Shown: positions 7,996-15,979 of the stretch, piece by piece | Position numbering within the stretch: position 1 is the first letter of the stretch | Layout: the number at the start of each line of letters is the position of its first letter | Origin: an uncultured Lachnospiraceae bacterium | GTDB lineage: Bacteria > Bacillota > Clostridia > Lachnospirales > Lachnospiraceae | Direction: 5' to 3' | DNA: 59,194 bases | Assembly: GCA_905234245.1 (NCBI GenBank) | Contig: CAJOGN010000009.1 | Span: 1-59,194, forward strand | The notes under the pieces: model-generated | The model's database searches: none | What the model saw: the letters and a program-made list of their open reading frames with translations, nothing else | What the model was told of the DNA's origin: nothing | Position numbers and translations under genes: made by a program

Positions 7996-8712
7996 CTAAC
8001 TATTAATCAGCCTATCATATAGATGACTATTAATCTCACTATTCTTGAGGTGTTCTTCTTTTGGCGCCTCAAAGTCTGCCTCTCCACATATATCTGCACC
8101 TATAAGATAACGATTGTCTAATATGTAATCTATCCATTCATCTAGCTCTTCAAGAGTCATATTTCCCTGATCCCAATTAGTACTTGTAACAGATTCCTCA
8201 AGAGCATCCTTATCAATTGACATATATATAGGAAGCTTGCTCTCAGACAGCTTGGAAGGCGTTCTAACAACAAGGGCCTGTTCTCTACATTTCCCAAGGT
8301 CATCTAGTTCATATAGAAGCTCTGTGTCAACGCCTATCATATATACTCGCTTTAGATTGGGAAGATTAAATAGAGCATCCTTAACCCAGCTTCCGCAGGA
8401 CATGAGAGACTCGAACATGGATGCTTTGCAGTCAGGATGTTTGTCAATTAGTACTAATTCGAATTCTCTGGGAATTTTCTCTAAGAACAAATGTGTCAGA
8501 TAGTGATAGTTGCCTGAATCTATAAAATGTATACCTCGAGCGTCAATGCCTTCAAGGCGCCTTCGTAGTTCCTTTAAAGCCGCATTATCAACATAGCAGT
8601 TGGTGCCATCAATATCACTACAATCTATATACTCATAAGAATTAATAAAAGGTCTATAAAAGTCTTCCCTTTCATAGACCTTGGACATGCTTAATAAAGT
8701 CATCTTACTCAT
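7996..8712 (-). CDS. Arginase-family (ureohydrolase-like) protein
   Basis: A 238-aa protein with the arginase/agmatinase/formiminoglutamase fold marks: HFIDSGNYHYLT in place of GGDHS, LVLIDKHPDC (D-x-H-x-x-D metal site) and SIDKDALEES (S-x-D-x-D, with the last Asp replaced by Glu), then GADICGE. Most manganese ligands are kept, so it may be an active hydrolase, but the degenerate first motif means the substrate cannot be named. It is shorter than true arginases (~300 aa). It lies 9 bp after the hypothetical gene at 8722-9108 and probably shares its transcript. Confidence 0.7.
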   Translation of the reverse strand: MSKMTLLSMSKVYEREDFYRPFINSYEYIDCSDIDGTNCYVDNAALKELRRRLEGIDARGIHFIDSGNYHYLTHLFLEKIPREFELVLIDKHPDCKASMFESLMSCGSWVKDALFNLPNLKRVYMIGVDTELLYELDDLGKCREQALVVRTPSKLSESKLPIYMSIDKDALEESVTSTNWDQGNMTLEELDEWIDYILDNRYLIGADICGEADFEAPKEEHLKNSEINSHLYDRLINS

Positions 8713-8721
8713 AGCGCCGCC

Positions 8722-9108
8722 CTACTGCTCATCATCCTTGAGGGCCCGAACTCTAAGCTCAAGAAATTCCCCCACTTCAGCATTAAATACTCTCTTGCCT
8801 GCAAACTTCGCAACCTTGGCAATTGCAGCCTTGTTGTCGCTCTCTTCCTCACAGGCACCTTCCAACTCGAACATATATAATCTCTTGCCATCAAGCTCAT
8901 TATATTTCTCGAATCCCGTACGCTGAACCTTGTACTGCTCTAGCACATCATTAAGCGGATCTTCCTTCGTCTCGTTCTCTTCAAGCTCGCAATACAAAGT
9001 AACGCAGTAGTTAGTACCACGTCTGTATTTATAATACGAATCACCTACCTTGGCATATTTTGCAAGATTATTATATTTTTTAAGCGATATACATTTTCTA
9101 ACTAGCAT
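8722..9108 (-). CDS. Hypothetical protein, 128 aa
   Basis: Not recognised. A charged soluble protein starting MLVRKCISLKKYNN; ATG 9108 was preferred over 9129 because GGAGGG sits 7 bp before it. It contains ALYCELEENE-like acidic stretches, YKVQRTGFEKYNELDGKRLY and an Ala/Lys-rich helix before the C-terminus. No signal peptide, membrane span, cysteine cluster or known catalytic motif is seen. It is immediately upstream of, and likely co-transcribed with, the arginase-family gene, and divergent from the EamA transporter. Confidence 0.6.
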   Translation of the reverse strand: MLVRKCISLKKYNNLAKYAKVGDSYYKYRRGTNYCVTLYCELEENETKEDPLNDVLEQYKVQRTGFEKYNELDGKRLYMFELEGACEEESDNKAAIAKVAKFAGKRVFNAEVGEFLELRVRALKDDEQ

Positions 9109-9191
9109 AGGAAACCCTCCATGCAACATCCCCTTCTTATATACAAGAATAACATATTTTTCAAAAAATTTGTCAACATTTTTTATTAAAA

Positions 9192-10112
9192 ATGCTATAT
9201 TTTTATAATATGGACGAAAAAATTAAATCAAAAGGTAAAAATTTTAATATAGACCGAAGACAAAAGGGCATAATTTGTATAATAATTGCCGCTCTTGGCT
9301 TCGCATTTATGAATTTGTTCATTAAGCTGTCAGGGGATTTGCCAGTGATGGAGAAGGCATTTTTTCGAAATCTCATTGCAGCCTTCGTGGCATTATTCAT
9401 TATGCTCAAAAATAAGATTCCTTTTACCACAGGTGAAGGAGGATTGAAATATCTGTTTCTTCGCGCCGCTTTCGGAACCCTTGGAATATTTGCCAACTTC
9501 TATGCAATAGGAATGATTAATATAAGTGATGCGGCCATGCTTAACAAGCTGTCCCCATTCTTCGCAATCATTTTCTCAATATTTCTGCTTAAAGAAAAGC
9601 CAAAATCATATCAGGTACTGTGCGCTATTGCCGCCTTTTTAGGAGCAGTCTTCATCCTGAAGCCAGATGGGGACATATTAACATCCCTTCCTGCTTTGGT
9701 TGGCCTATCAAGTGGTGCATTTGCAGGACTGGCCTATTCCTATGTGAGACTGTGTAGCTTCAAGAAGGTGCCAGGGCCTGTTATTGTGCTGTTCTTCTCA
9801 GCATTTTCTTGTATAGCCTGCGTGCCATTTATGATTATTAACTTTAAGCCTATGACCTTAGAACAGCTTGCATTTCTGTTACTAACAGGAGTATCAGCAT
9901 CTATCGGACAAATATTCATTACCAAGGCATACACATATTCACCAGCCAGCGAAATATCAGTATATGACTATACTAATATACTATTCGCAGCCCTCTTAGG
10001 AATGCTTTTCCTGGGAGAATTCCCAGATGCCTTCAGCCTCATTGGATACGCGGTCATTATCGGCGCAGGAGTTGTGATGTTCTTCATTAATAAGAGGAAG
10101 GCTAGTGCATAA
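9192..10112 (+). CDS. EamA/DMT-superfamily transporter
   Basis: A 306-aa membrane protein with ten predicted helices arranged as two EamA repeats (first from ~KGIICIIIAALGFAFMNLF, second from ~PALVGLSSGAFAGLAYSYV). Landmarks are FFRNLIAAFVALF and LLKEKPKSYQVLCAIAAFLG, closing with FLGEFPDAFSLIGYAVIIGAG. Such proteins export or import small metabolites; the substrate is unknown. Neither ATG 9192 nor ATG 9210 has a clear ribosome binding site, so the start is uncertain by six codons. The stop codon is followed after one base by a 239-bp inverted-repeat element that could act as its 3' end. Confidence 0.85.
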   Translation: MLYFYNMDEKIKSKGKNFNIDRRQKGIICIIIAALGFAFMNLFIKLSGDLPVMEKAFFRNLIAAFVALFIMLKNKIPFTTGEGGLKYLFLRAAFGTLGIFANFYAIGMINISDAAMLNKLSPFFAIIFSIFLLKEKPKSYQVLCAIAAFLGAVFILKPDGDILTSLPALVGLSSGAFAGLAYSYVRLCSFKKVPGPVIVLFFSAFSCIACVPFMIINFKPMTLEQLAFLLLTGVSASIGQIFITKAYTYSPASEISVYDYTNILFAALLGMLFLGEFPDAFSLIGYAVIIGAGVVMFFINKRKASA

Positions 10113-10113
10113 C

Positions 10114-10352
10114 GTGAGGGGGCGAGGGTAGATATAGTGTCTAACTAAGGTGATTCTTCGCTAAGAATATGTAAATAATTGATACACGTTCTTTGTAACA
10201 TTATGACAGGAACCGGTGCTCGATCCTCCATCCAGTCGGCTCGCACCTATTTCCAGCATCCTTGCTGGAAATTTCCTTCACTTAATCAATTACTAACATA
10301 TTCTAAGCTCTAATCAATACGTTCGACACTATATCTACCCTCGCCCCCTCAC
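10114..10352 (-). ncRNA. Candidate structured RNA/element, copy A, within 28-bp perfect inverted repeats
   Basis: Perfect 28-bp inverted arms (10114-10141 and 10325-10352, beginning GTGAGGGGGCGAGGG) enclose a core, 10149-10320. Read on the minus strand, that core aligns with copy B at 15597-15769; the first 75 nt differ at only 7 places. Shared parts are a closing stem (TTAGTAATTGAT with ATCAATTA), a TTTCCAGCA/TGCTGGAAA hairpin and a GGTGC/GCACC stem-loop. Compensatory base changes between the copies support a folded RNA or single-stranded DNA. No open reading frame inside. It could be a MITE-like relic, an RNA of an unlisted family, or both. Confidence 0.65.
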
Positions 10353-10382
10353 AAATACACCGCCTAGAATAAATCATATTTC

Positions 10383-10621
10383 CTAAGTATGCATAACGTG
10401 GGCGTACATTTTAGTCACATCCTCACTCATATTAACTGGTTCTAGCTTTATGTCCGGATGCTTCCTGGCGAATACAACAAATATTTGATGTGCAAATCCC
10501 TGTCCCATCCACTGAATTCCATCGAAGTCTCTTTGAATTCTTCTAATTGATTACAAACTTCCTTAGCTTGCGATCTGGAAACAGGAGATGCATTAAATGT
10601 TTTATTTAGCACTATTTTCAT
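10383..10621 (-). pseudogene. STAS-like (DUF4325) protein remnant, frameshifted
   Basis: From ATG 10621 the frame reads MKIVLNKTFNASPVSRSQAK then CNQLEEFKE, typical of the start of STAS-like DUF4325 proteins, and soon hits an early stop. After a frame change near 10520 the family's second half is intact: DGIQWMGQGFAHQIFVVF, ARKHPDIKLEPVNMSEDV, ending at 10383. So a small deletion has broken the gene. DUF4325 proteins are often partners of ATPase/kinase-like signalling proteins; no such partner is adjacent. It lies between the structured element and the type III restriction gene. Confidence 0.75.
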
Positions 10622-10667
10622 TATTATTCTCCACCTACTGAAATACAGTTTTATTTCATTATGTTAC

Positions 10668-13331
10668 CTAAAACAAAGGTTTGAGTTCTTTTTCATATGT
10701 CGAAAGAGACTTAATCGATGTCTCTTTCCCTTTCAATAAGGAATCAAAATCAACCCTAATTTCCTTCATTCGTTCATCTTGATTAAAGAAATGAAATCCC
10801 CATATAAAGTAATCATTGTCATCGGCAAAAACCTTCACAGGCGCTATTTCTTTGTGGTGCTTCATATCCAACAGAAAACGTTCTTTCCATGCATCATCTG
10901 CTAACAAATGTGTCCCCTTAGGCTCTATAAATACTTGTAGTTGCTCATATCCCGCATCTTTATTCTTGTGTAATAACAAAACATAATCTGGCTCGAACCT
11001 TTCACCACCTTCAAATGAATAAATGTGGAACTGTCGCTCATTTCTTAGAAGATATACCTTATCATATTCACTTTCTAACTTATTAACATAACCTTTAAAA
11101 TATGCAACAAAAGCCTTCTCTTCACTTGTTCCATAATTATCTTCAAAAGCAAACCAATCTTCTGAAGACAAATCTATTTTCATCTTTAGTGGCACAGACA
11201 TATCATTTTGTGATACTCCAATACCTCCACCATGAGGATTCATATAATTACATTTTTTATTCTTGAATACTTTATTAATATTAACTGGTATAAAATCTGT
11301 TGTGCCAACATAGGTCTCTTTAATACTTAAAATGTAATTTGCAATCCTTCCTAATACATTTACACAAGCTTTAAAAAGCAATGTCGAGGAAGGCCTTTCA
11401 TACTTTGAGCAGATAACAATTGTAACTTCTCCAAGGTATGACTCATCATAGATGAACTCATCTGTAGATGTAATGTTAGGAAAATACCCCTTTAAAATGT
11501 TAAACTTATATACATTATGCTTACACATAGCTTTTTTTACAATTGAAATGTTTATTCTAGCAATCTTTGAAAAAGTTGTACGATATTTATATACTTCTAC
11601 CTCGTCGTTTGAATTATCATATCCTTCATCAAGTATTACATCTTCGCCACCTCTTCCTGTTTCAAGTTGAACAGTATATTCTTTATCACGGACACTCTGA
11701 GGAAGCTCATTAACTGACTCGCGATTTTCAGCCTTACGCTCGTTAACATATATAATTCCGCTCTTATACAAGTCATCATTTTTAAAAGAATCCTTCAATT
11801 TGTATGTTCTTTCAACTATATTATCTAAATCTATTCCTATTTCTCTTAAAGCTGTGTGCAATTCACTAATATAGCGTGGCTCATTCCAACAATGATAAAA
11901 CAACTCTTCACATACACGAAGTGGGTTGTCTAGATCGTGATCAAATTTTCTAGTATACATATTTTGCCCTTCTTCAACAGCAAATGGGCAATATCTGGCG
12001 CCACGTCCTATAAGTTGAGCTTCTTTCATTGTAGTTTTTCCAGGCTTGCCATTTTTGGCATCCCTTGTCTCATAGAGACGTACTATATCAAAAAGATTCA
12101 ACACATCCCAGCCTTCATTTAACTTATCAACAGCAAATACTGCTCTATAGGGATTCGTACTATCCTCAAGTGAATTTAAAAGTATTTGTTTGTTCTCTAC
12201 ATCACTATTGCTATTTGCTGATATGCAATGCCCCTCGGAAAAGTCATCTCTTAATTCGTATGCTAGCATCTCCGGAGTAATATCATTTTTCTTAAAATAA
12301 GCTTGTGCTTCTTTCAATGTTTCACTTGTTGTTTCTTCATATATTCTCGTTATATCTGAACCATTCAGATTATGAACCATTTCTATAATGGATTCCATAT
12401 TAGACGCATTATCCCTCACAAACCTTGATTGAAAAAAAACAACAGGTTTTATATTCAAATGGTTATCTTGAAATACTTTATAACGATACTGACTAAGAAT
12501 AAGTGCTTGTAATGCTCGATCATTTACTTCTAAATCCGAACGAAGCGTCTTAATTTCTTTAGAAAACCCATCTTCTCTGAACTTATATAGAGGGTAATCG
12601 CAAACAATCTTATTCTCATATGCCGCCTTTATCGACACATTCTCAAGGTCACAAGTTGCCGTAAACTCTAGCAACACATTATCAACATTCATTTCAAGAA
12701 TCCTTTTAACCGTTGACTCCCAACTATAATAACTTTCTTCCTCAACAGCTGTCATCCTCTTAGTATCAGCATTAAGATGATGAGCCTCATCAGATATTAA
12801 TACAATTCTTTGTTCTGCAAAATCATCAAAGGTCATGCTATCTTCCTTTGGAAACATCATGTCATAATGCAACGCTTGAGTTGTTGAAAAGCAAATATTT
12901 ATAGCATCTGGATCTGAATCCTGAAAATTGCTAACCTCTTTTATAGGAACGCGTTGCAGGTCTATGACAACCTCTTCATTAAACAAATACTTACTTGAAC
13001 GAGTGTTTAGAAAATTCTCTTTTGTTTTCTGAACAATATTTGAGAGATTGACAAAAAACAAAAAATTCCTATAGCCTTGATTATATAAATACAATATTAG
13101 ACCAGCCATTATAAGTGTCTTTCCACTTCCCGTTGCCATATGAAATAATACCTGCGTAGGCCTTTGTCGCAATTTTTCGTTGCCAAAATACATTATGAAG
13201 TTTTCAAATGCTAATTCCTGATATGGTCTTAATTCAAAATTCTTGTTGATGTTATCTTTAATAATATTAGGAACTTCCACAGAATGGCCAGCCTCTCTTA
13301 ACACATCAATTTTTTCATATAAAAATGCCAT
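10668..13331 (-). CDS. res: Type III restriction endonuclease, helicase/nuclease subunit
   Basis: An 887-aa protein. Superfamily 2 motifs: Walker A in FHMATGSGKTLIMAG (~68-72), DEAH box in VLISDEAHHLNADT, motif III-like LEFTATCD, and motif VI-like EAQLIGRGARYCPF. Near the C-terminus FEPDYVLLL...VFIEPKGTHL supplies a PD-(D/E)xK nuclease site. ATG 13331, two bases after the mod stop and behind GGAG, is preferred over an overlapping TTG at 13337. With the Mod partner it should translocate or signal along DNA and cut when two unmethylated inverted sites meet. Length is near the family norm and no frame break is seen, so it is probably active. Confidence 0.92.
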   Translation of the reverse strand: MAFLYEKIDVLREAGHSVEVPNIIKDNINKNFELRPYQELAFENFIMYFGNEKLRQRPTQVLFHMATGSGKTLIMAGLILYLYNQGYRNFLFFVNLSNIVQKTKENFLNTRSSKYLFNEEVVIDLQRVPIKEVSNFQDSDPDAINICFSTTQALHYDMMFPKEDSMTFDDFAEQRIVLISDEAHHLNADTKRMTAVEEESYYSWESTVKRILEMNVDNVLLEFTATCDLENVSIKAAYENKIVCDYPLYKFREDGFSKEIKTLRSDLEVNDRALQALILSQYRYKVFQDNHLNIKPVVFFQSRFVRDNASNMESIIEMVHNLNGSDITRIYEETTSETLKEAQAYFKKNDITPEMLAYELRDDFSEGHCISANSNSDVENKQILLNSLEDSTNPYRAVFAVDKLNEGWDVLNLFDIVRLYETRDAKNGKPGKTTMKEAQLIGRGARYCPFAVEEGQNMYTRKFDHDLDNPLRVCEELFYHCWNEPRYISELHTALREIGIDLDNIVERTYKLKDSFKNDDLYKSGIIYVNERKAENRESVNELPQSVRDKEYTVQLETGRGGEDVILDEGYDNSNDEVEVYKYRTTFSKIARINISIVKKAMCKHNVYKFNILKGYFPNITSTDEFIYDESYLGEVTIVICSKYERPSSTLLFKACVNVLGRIANYILSIKETYVGTTDFIPVNINKVFKNKKCNYMNPHGGGIGVSQNDMSVPLKMKIDLSSEDWFAFEDNYGTSEEKAFVAYFKGYVNKLESEYDKVYLLRNERQFHIYSFEGGERFEPDYVLLLHKNKDAGYEQLQVFIEPKGTHLLADDAWKERFLLDMKHHKEIAPVKVFADDNDYFIWGFHFFNQDERMKEIRVDFDSLLKGKETSIKSLSTYEKELKPLF

Positions 13332-13333
13332 AA

Positions 13334-14998
13334 TCAATTATCTCCATAAAAGCTTTTAGTAAATGCTTTATCATCTTCACTTATTTCGAAGGTATCATCG
13401 TCAATATCGCAGTAATTTACATACAACTGATTTAAGTCAAGCAACTCTAAAAAAAGACGTTTCTTATCTCTAAGCGACAGTTCACTAAAATCTGATGCAT
13501 TCACGTCGATATCCTTGGGATTTACATAGCAACTAATAAAGCCTGTTTTCTTTATCTCAGCCCATATTGCTAGTAACGACTTCTCATCCTTAGCGTCATG
13601 AATCTGGTTGATATACTTTTGATTCAATTCGGCCAACTCACAATATACAAAGGACCCTCCGCCTTTCCAATTGTTTTTCTTGGATATACCGCTTTGTTCT
13701 CCTTCCAGTACTTTTCTCAACCTCCTCAACGCTATATCAATATGACTTTCTAACTGTTCACAAATGATAAATTTTCTTTTTGTTTTTAGTGCAGCTGCAG
13801 CTGAACTTCCAGTCCCTCCAAAAAAGTCTAGAACATAATCTCCCTCATCAGTATGTGCTTTGATAATGCGTTCAATCAATTTTTCAGATTTTTGCCCTTT
13901 AACTTCGTCATCGGGATTCAACATTTTTGAAACAGTTTCTCCAGAATACGATACTATAGCTATACTATTCAAATCATCATATTCGTTGCCATTCCAAACA
14001 TCCTCTATAGGATATCTTTCTGCATCGCTAGTAGCTATCTTTTTAAACTCTTCCCTAGGGATGTAACTCTTTTTAAAGGTAAGACTATTATTATTTTTTG
14101 AATAAAAAAGTATCGTATCGTGATTCCTAATCCAATTATTATCTGCAGACTTGTAACCTGATATCCATCCTATTCTCCATATAATTTCTCGCTGGAAGTT
14201 TTCTTCACCAAACACTTCATCCATTAACACCTTAGCATAATGCACTTGGTGATAATCTAACTGAACATATATTGCCCCCTCAGGTGAAAGAAGCCTTTTT
14301 GCTATTTCAAGTCTATTCTTCATAAATGTCAGCCACGAACTTCTACTAAATTTGTCATTATACGAAAATGTATCAGACTCAGTATTATATGGCGGATCAA
14401 TATAAATCAATTTGATTTTACCCTCATATTTTTTTAGTAAAGATGTAATTACAAGAAGATTATTCCCCTTTACAAAAATACTATCATCACTGAATTCATT
14501 TACAGTCTTTTCTTCCTCGGCATCAAACCTAGATGCATTAACCATTACTTTAGGACAAAGCAACCTATCTACATCATTTGGTGCTAGTATTTTATTCCAA
14601 AAGATTTCCTCTCGTTTTTTTTCATCCTTCGTCTGGCCTCCCTCAAGCACACAATCTTTGTATGGAAATACGAGTTCTACATTTTTCGAAGAAGATATAT
14701 ATTCCTCTTTTTCATTTACAAGTCCAATCTTATTTTTATAGCGCGTATACGAACTAGGTAGAAACTCTTTATTATTAATTAACCAACTGAATCCCACTTT
14801 ATCAAACACAGCTATTCCTTCTACATCAGTAAAGAAGCGATCTCTAGTTTCTATATCGTTGTATAGCGCCTTTATTAAATCAGCATCCATCTTCATGGTT
14901 GCATTATATACTGCATTTCTTAGAATTTCACCGTCCTCGGACAAAAAACGACTATCTTTCTTCAGAATCGCTTGTACTTTATCAAACAGATTTCCCAT
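13334..14998 (-). CDS. mod: Type III DNA methyltransferase (Mod), beta-class N6-adenine
   Basis: A 554-aa protein with catalytic DPPYNTESDTFSYNDKF (DPPY 201-204) ahead of the AdoMet-binding FGGTGS (393-398); that order defines the beta class used by type III systems. The stretch between (about 190 residues) holds the target recognition region and is rather short, and the whole protein is smaller than many type III Mods (~600-650). GAGG precedes ATG 14998. It is the first gene of the mod-res pair, divergent from an XRE regulator with repeated ATTTAGGTCT-like boxes between them. It gives both self-protection and sequence specificity to the complex. Confidence 0.9.
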   Translation of the reverse strand: MGNLFDKVQAILKKDSRFLSEDGEILRNAVYNATMKMDADLIKALYNDIETRDRFFTDVEGIAVFDKVGFSWLINNKEFLPSSYTRYKNKIGLVNEKEEYISSSKNVELVFPYKDCVLEGGQTKDEKKREEIFWNKILAPNDVDRLLCPKVMVNASRFDAEEEKTVNEFSDDSIFVKGNNLLVITSLLKKYEGKIKLIYIDPPYNTESDTFSYNDKFSRSSWLTFMKNRLEIAKRLLSPEGAIYVQLDYHQVHYAKVLMDEVFGEENFQREIIWRIGWISGYKSADNNWIRNHDTILFYSKNNNSLTFKKSYIPREEFKKIATSDAERYPIEDVWNGNEYDDLNSIAIVSYSGETVSKMLNPDDEVKGQKSEKLIERIIKAHTDEGDYVLDFFGGTGSSAAAALKTKRKFIICEQLESHIDIALRRLRKVLEGEQSGISKKNNWKGGGSFVYCELAELNQKYINQIHDAKDEKSLLAIWAEIKKTGFISCYVNPKDIDVNASDFSELSLRDKKRLFLELLDLNQLYVNYCDIDDDTFEISEDDKAFTKSFYGDN

Positions 14999-15057
14999 TC
15001 ATCAATCCTCCATCATATTTCTCCATTTAATATATCACTTTTTGAAACAAAATTAAA

Positions 15058-15154
15058 CTTTTTAGGTTTATTTATATAGTTCAATAGACCTTTAAGATAG
15101 TTCTTTTGGTTGTAAAACAGCCTTAAACTAAATATTATCTAACCTTTTAGGTCT
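15058..15154. promoter_or_regulatory. Repeated CTTTTAGGT boxes between mod and XRE regulator
   Basis: Three related boxes: CTTTTTAGGTTTA at 15058-15070, the inverted AGACCTTTAAG at 15086-15096, and CCTTTTAGGTCTA at 15143-15155. They lie in the 186-bp divergent promoter region and are good candidates for binding by the adjacent XRE protein. Confidence 0.55.
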
Positions 15155-15184
15155 ACCTATTCACTTAACATTGGAGGAATTATA

Positions 15185-15520
15185 ATGACAGAAACAGAAT
15201 ACTCAAAAATAGGTACAAGAATTGCTATTATAAGACGGTCTAATAATTTGACTCAAGAACAATTAGCAGAAATGTTAAATGTCACTCCAAAACATATAAG
15301 TCATGTTGAAAACTCTACTTCATCTTTTTCTCTTAAACAACTTATACGTTTTTGTGAAACATTCCATTGTAGCTTTGATTATTTGATTTTTGGCAACAAA
15401 GAAAACCCAGCACTTTCTAAACTGCCGGATGGAATAGTTGATATTCTTAATAATAATGATGAAAATACACTAGCTCTTTTAACCAAGTATCTAGAATTAT
15501 TTATAGAATTAAACTCTTAA
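15185..15520 (+). CDS. XRE-family helix-turn-helix regulator
   Basis: A 111-aa protein with an HTH_3 domain at ~8-65: RIAIIRRSNNLTQEQLAEML, then TPKHISHVENS and CSFDYLIFG. A C-terminal helical tail (~75-111) may dimerise. GGAGG lies 7 bp before ATG 15185. It is divergent from mod-res and resembles control proteins that time expression of restriction genes; that is inference from position. It could also regulate itself through the intergenic boxes. Confidence 0.85.
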   Translation: MTETEYSKIGTRIAIIRRSNNLTQEQLAEMLNVTPKHISHVENSTSSFSLKQLIRFCETFHCSFDYLIFGNKENPALSKLPDGIVDILNNNDENTLALLTKYLELFIELNS

Positions 15521-15596
15521 AACATTTTTAAATCAGACATTTTATGTATTAAAGTGCAATTAACTGAGGAGGCGTGGCGCCTATATGTCCTCATGC

Positions 15597-15769
15597 GTAT
15601 TGCTTCGAGCTTAGGATATATTAGTAATTGATTCAGTGAGGGAAATTTCCAGCACGGATGCTGGAAATAGGGGTTCGCTGCCGGGATGGCAGATCGACCC
15701 CCGGTCCCTGTCCTCATATTGCAGACTATGTTACCTCAATTACTTACATATACTTAGCGAAGAAGCACC
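15597..15769 (+). ncRNA. Candidate structured RNA/element, copy B
   Basis: Homologue of the core of copy A (10149-10320) in the opposite orientation. It keeps the closing stem, the TTTCCAGCA/TGCTGGAAA hairpin and the final TTAGCGAAGAA-CACC. In the variable centre GGGGT pairs with ACCCC, where copy A has GGTGC with GCACC, and CTGCC pairs with GGCAG. Copy B lacks the 28-bp outer arms of copy A; a GAGGA-GGCG/CGCC-TCCTC hairpin lies just before it (15566-15592). The 459-bp gap after the XRE gene otherwise holds only the repeat, terminator and rpsI tail listed below. Confidence 0.65.
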
Positions 15770-15788
15770 AAAGTATGAGAATGCTTTT

Positions 15789-15816
15789 GCACCACCCCAT
15801 CCCACACTCAAAAGGC
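15789..15816. repeat. 28-bp direct repeat, left copy
   Basis: Identical over 28 bp to 19399-19426, beginning GCACCACCCCATCCCACACT and ending CAAAAGGC. In both places it is followed on the plus strand by a terminator-like hairpin and then rpsI 3'-end sequence. The two copies bracket the KAP and DUF4143 ATPase genes, as attachment-site duplications of an inserted element would. Confidence 0.85.
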
Positions 15817-15830
15817 TATACTTCATACAA

Positions 15831-15857
15831 AAAATCCCTCGCAAAACTATGAGGGAA
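15831..15857 (-). terminator. Decayed copy of the rpsI terminator
   Basis: TCCCTC and GAGGGA arms with a T-rich tail on the minus strand; related to the intact rpsI terminator at 19435-19466 (TCCCTCGCAAAA shared). It would end the transcript of the KAP ATPase operon. Confidence 0.65.
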
Positions 15858-15869
15858 TAATTTGTCTTA

Positions 15870-15920
15870 TTATCTTTTTGAGAAAGAAAAATAATGTTTT
15901 GAGAATCGTGGTACACGACT
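15870..15920 (-). pseudogene. Remnant of an rpsI (S9) 3' end
   Basis: On the minus strand this reads SRVPRFSKHYFSFSKR-stop. It is close in DNA to the end of rpsI (GTCGTG.ACCAC..TTCTCAAA shared, 19 of 23 positions) and carries the S9-type FSKR end twice. It stands upstream of the decayed terminator and the 28-bp repeat, in the same order as at rpsI. It looks like the 3' end displaced when an element entered rpsI. Confidence 0.6.
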
Positions 15921-15979
15921 GGTGGTAGCTTTGCAGACTTACAATAAGCAAATGAAACATCCATTAATTTTGTCGTTAA

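Noticed and set aside
10114-15769. Retron reading of the paired structured elements
   Set aside because: Outer inverted arms and internal hairpins recall retron msr-msd RNA, but no reverse transcriptase gene lies near either copy.
15517-15964. Small frames of 64-74 codons over copy B and the rpsI remnant
   Set aside because: No ribosome binding sites and no shared frame with copy A; the DNA is better explained as a structured element and a displaced gene end.
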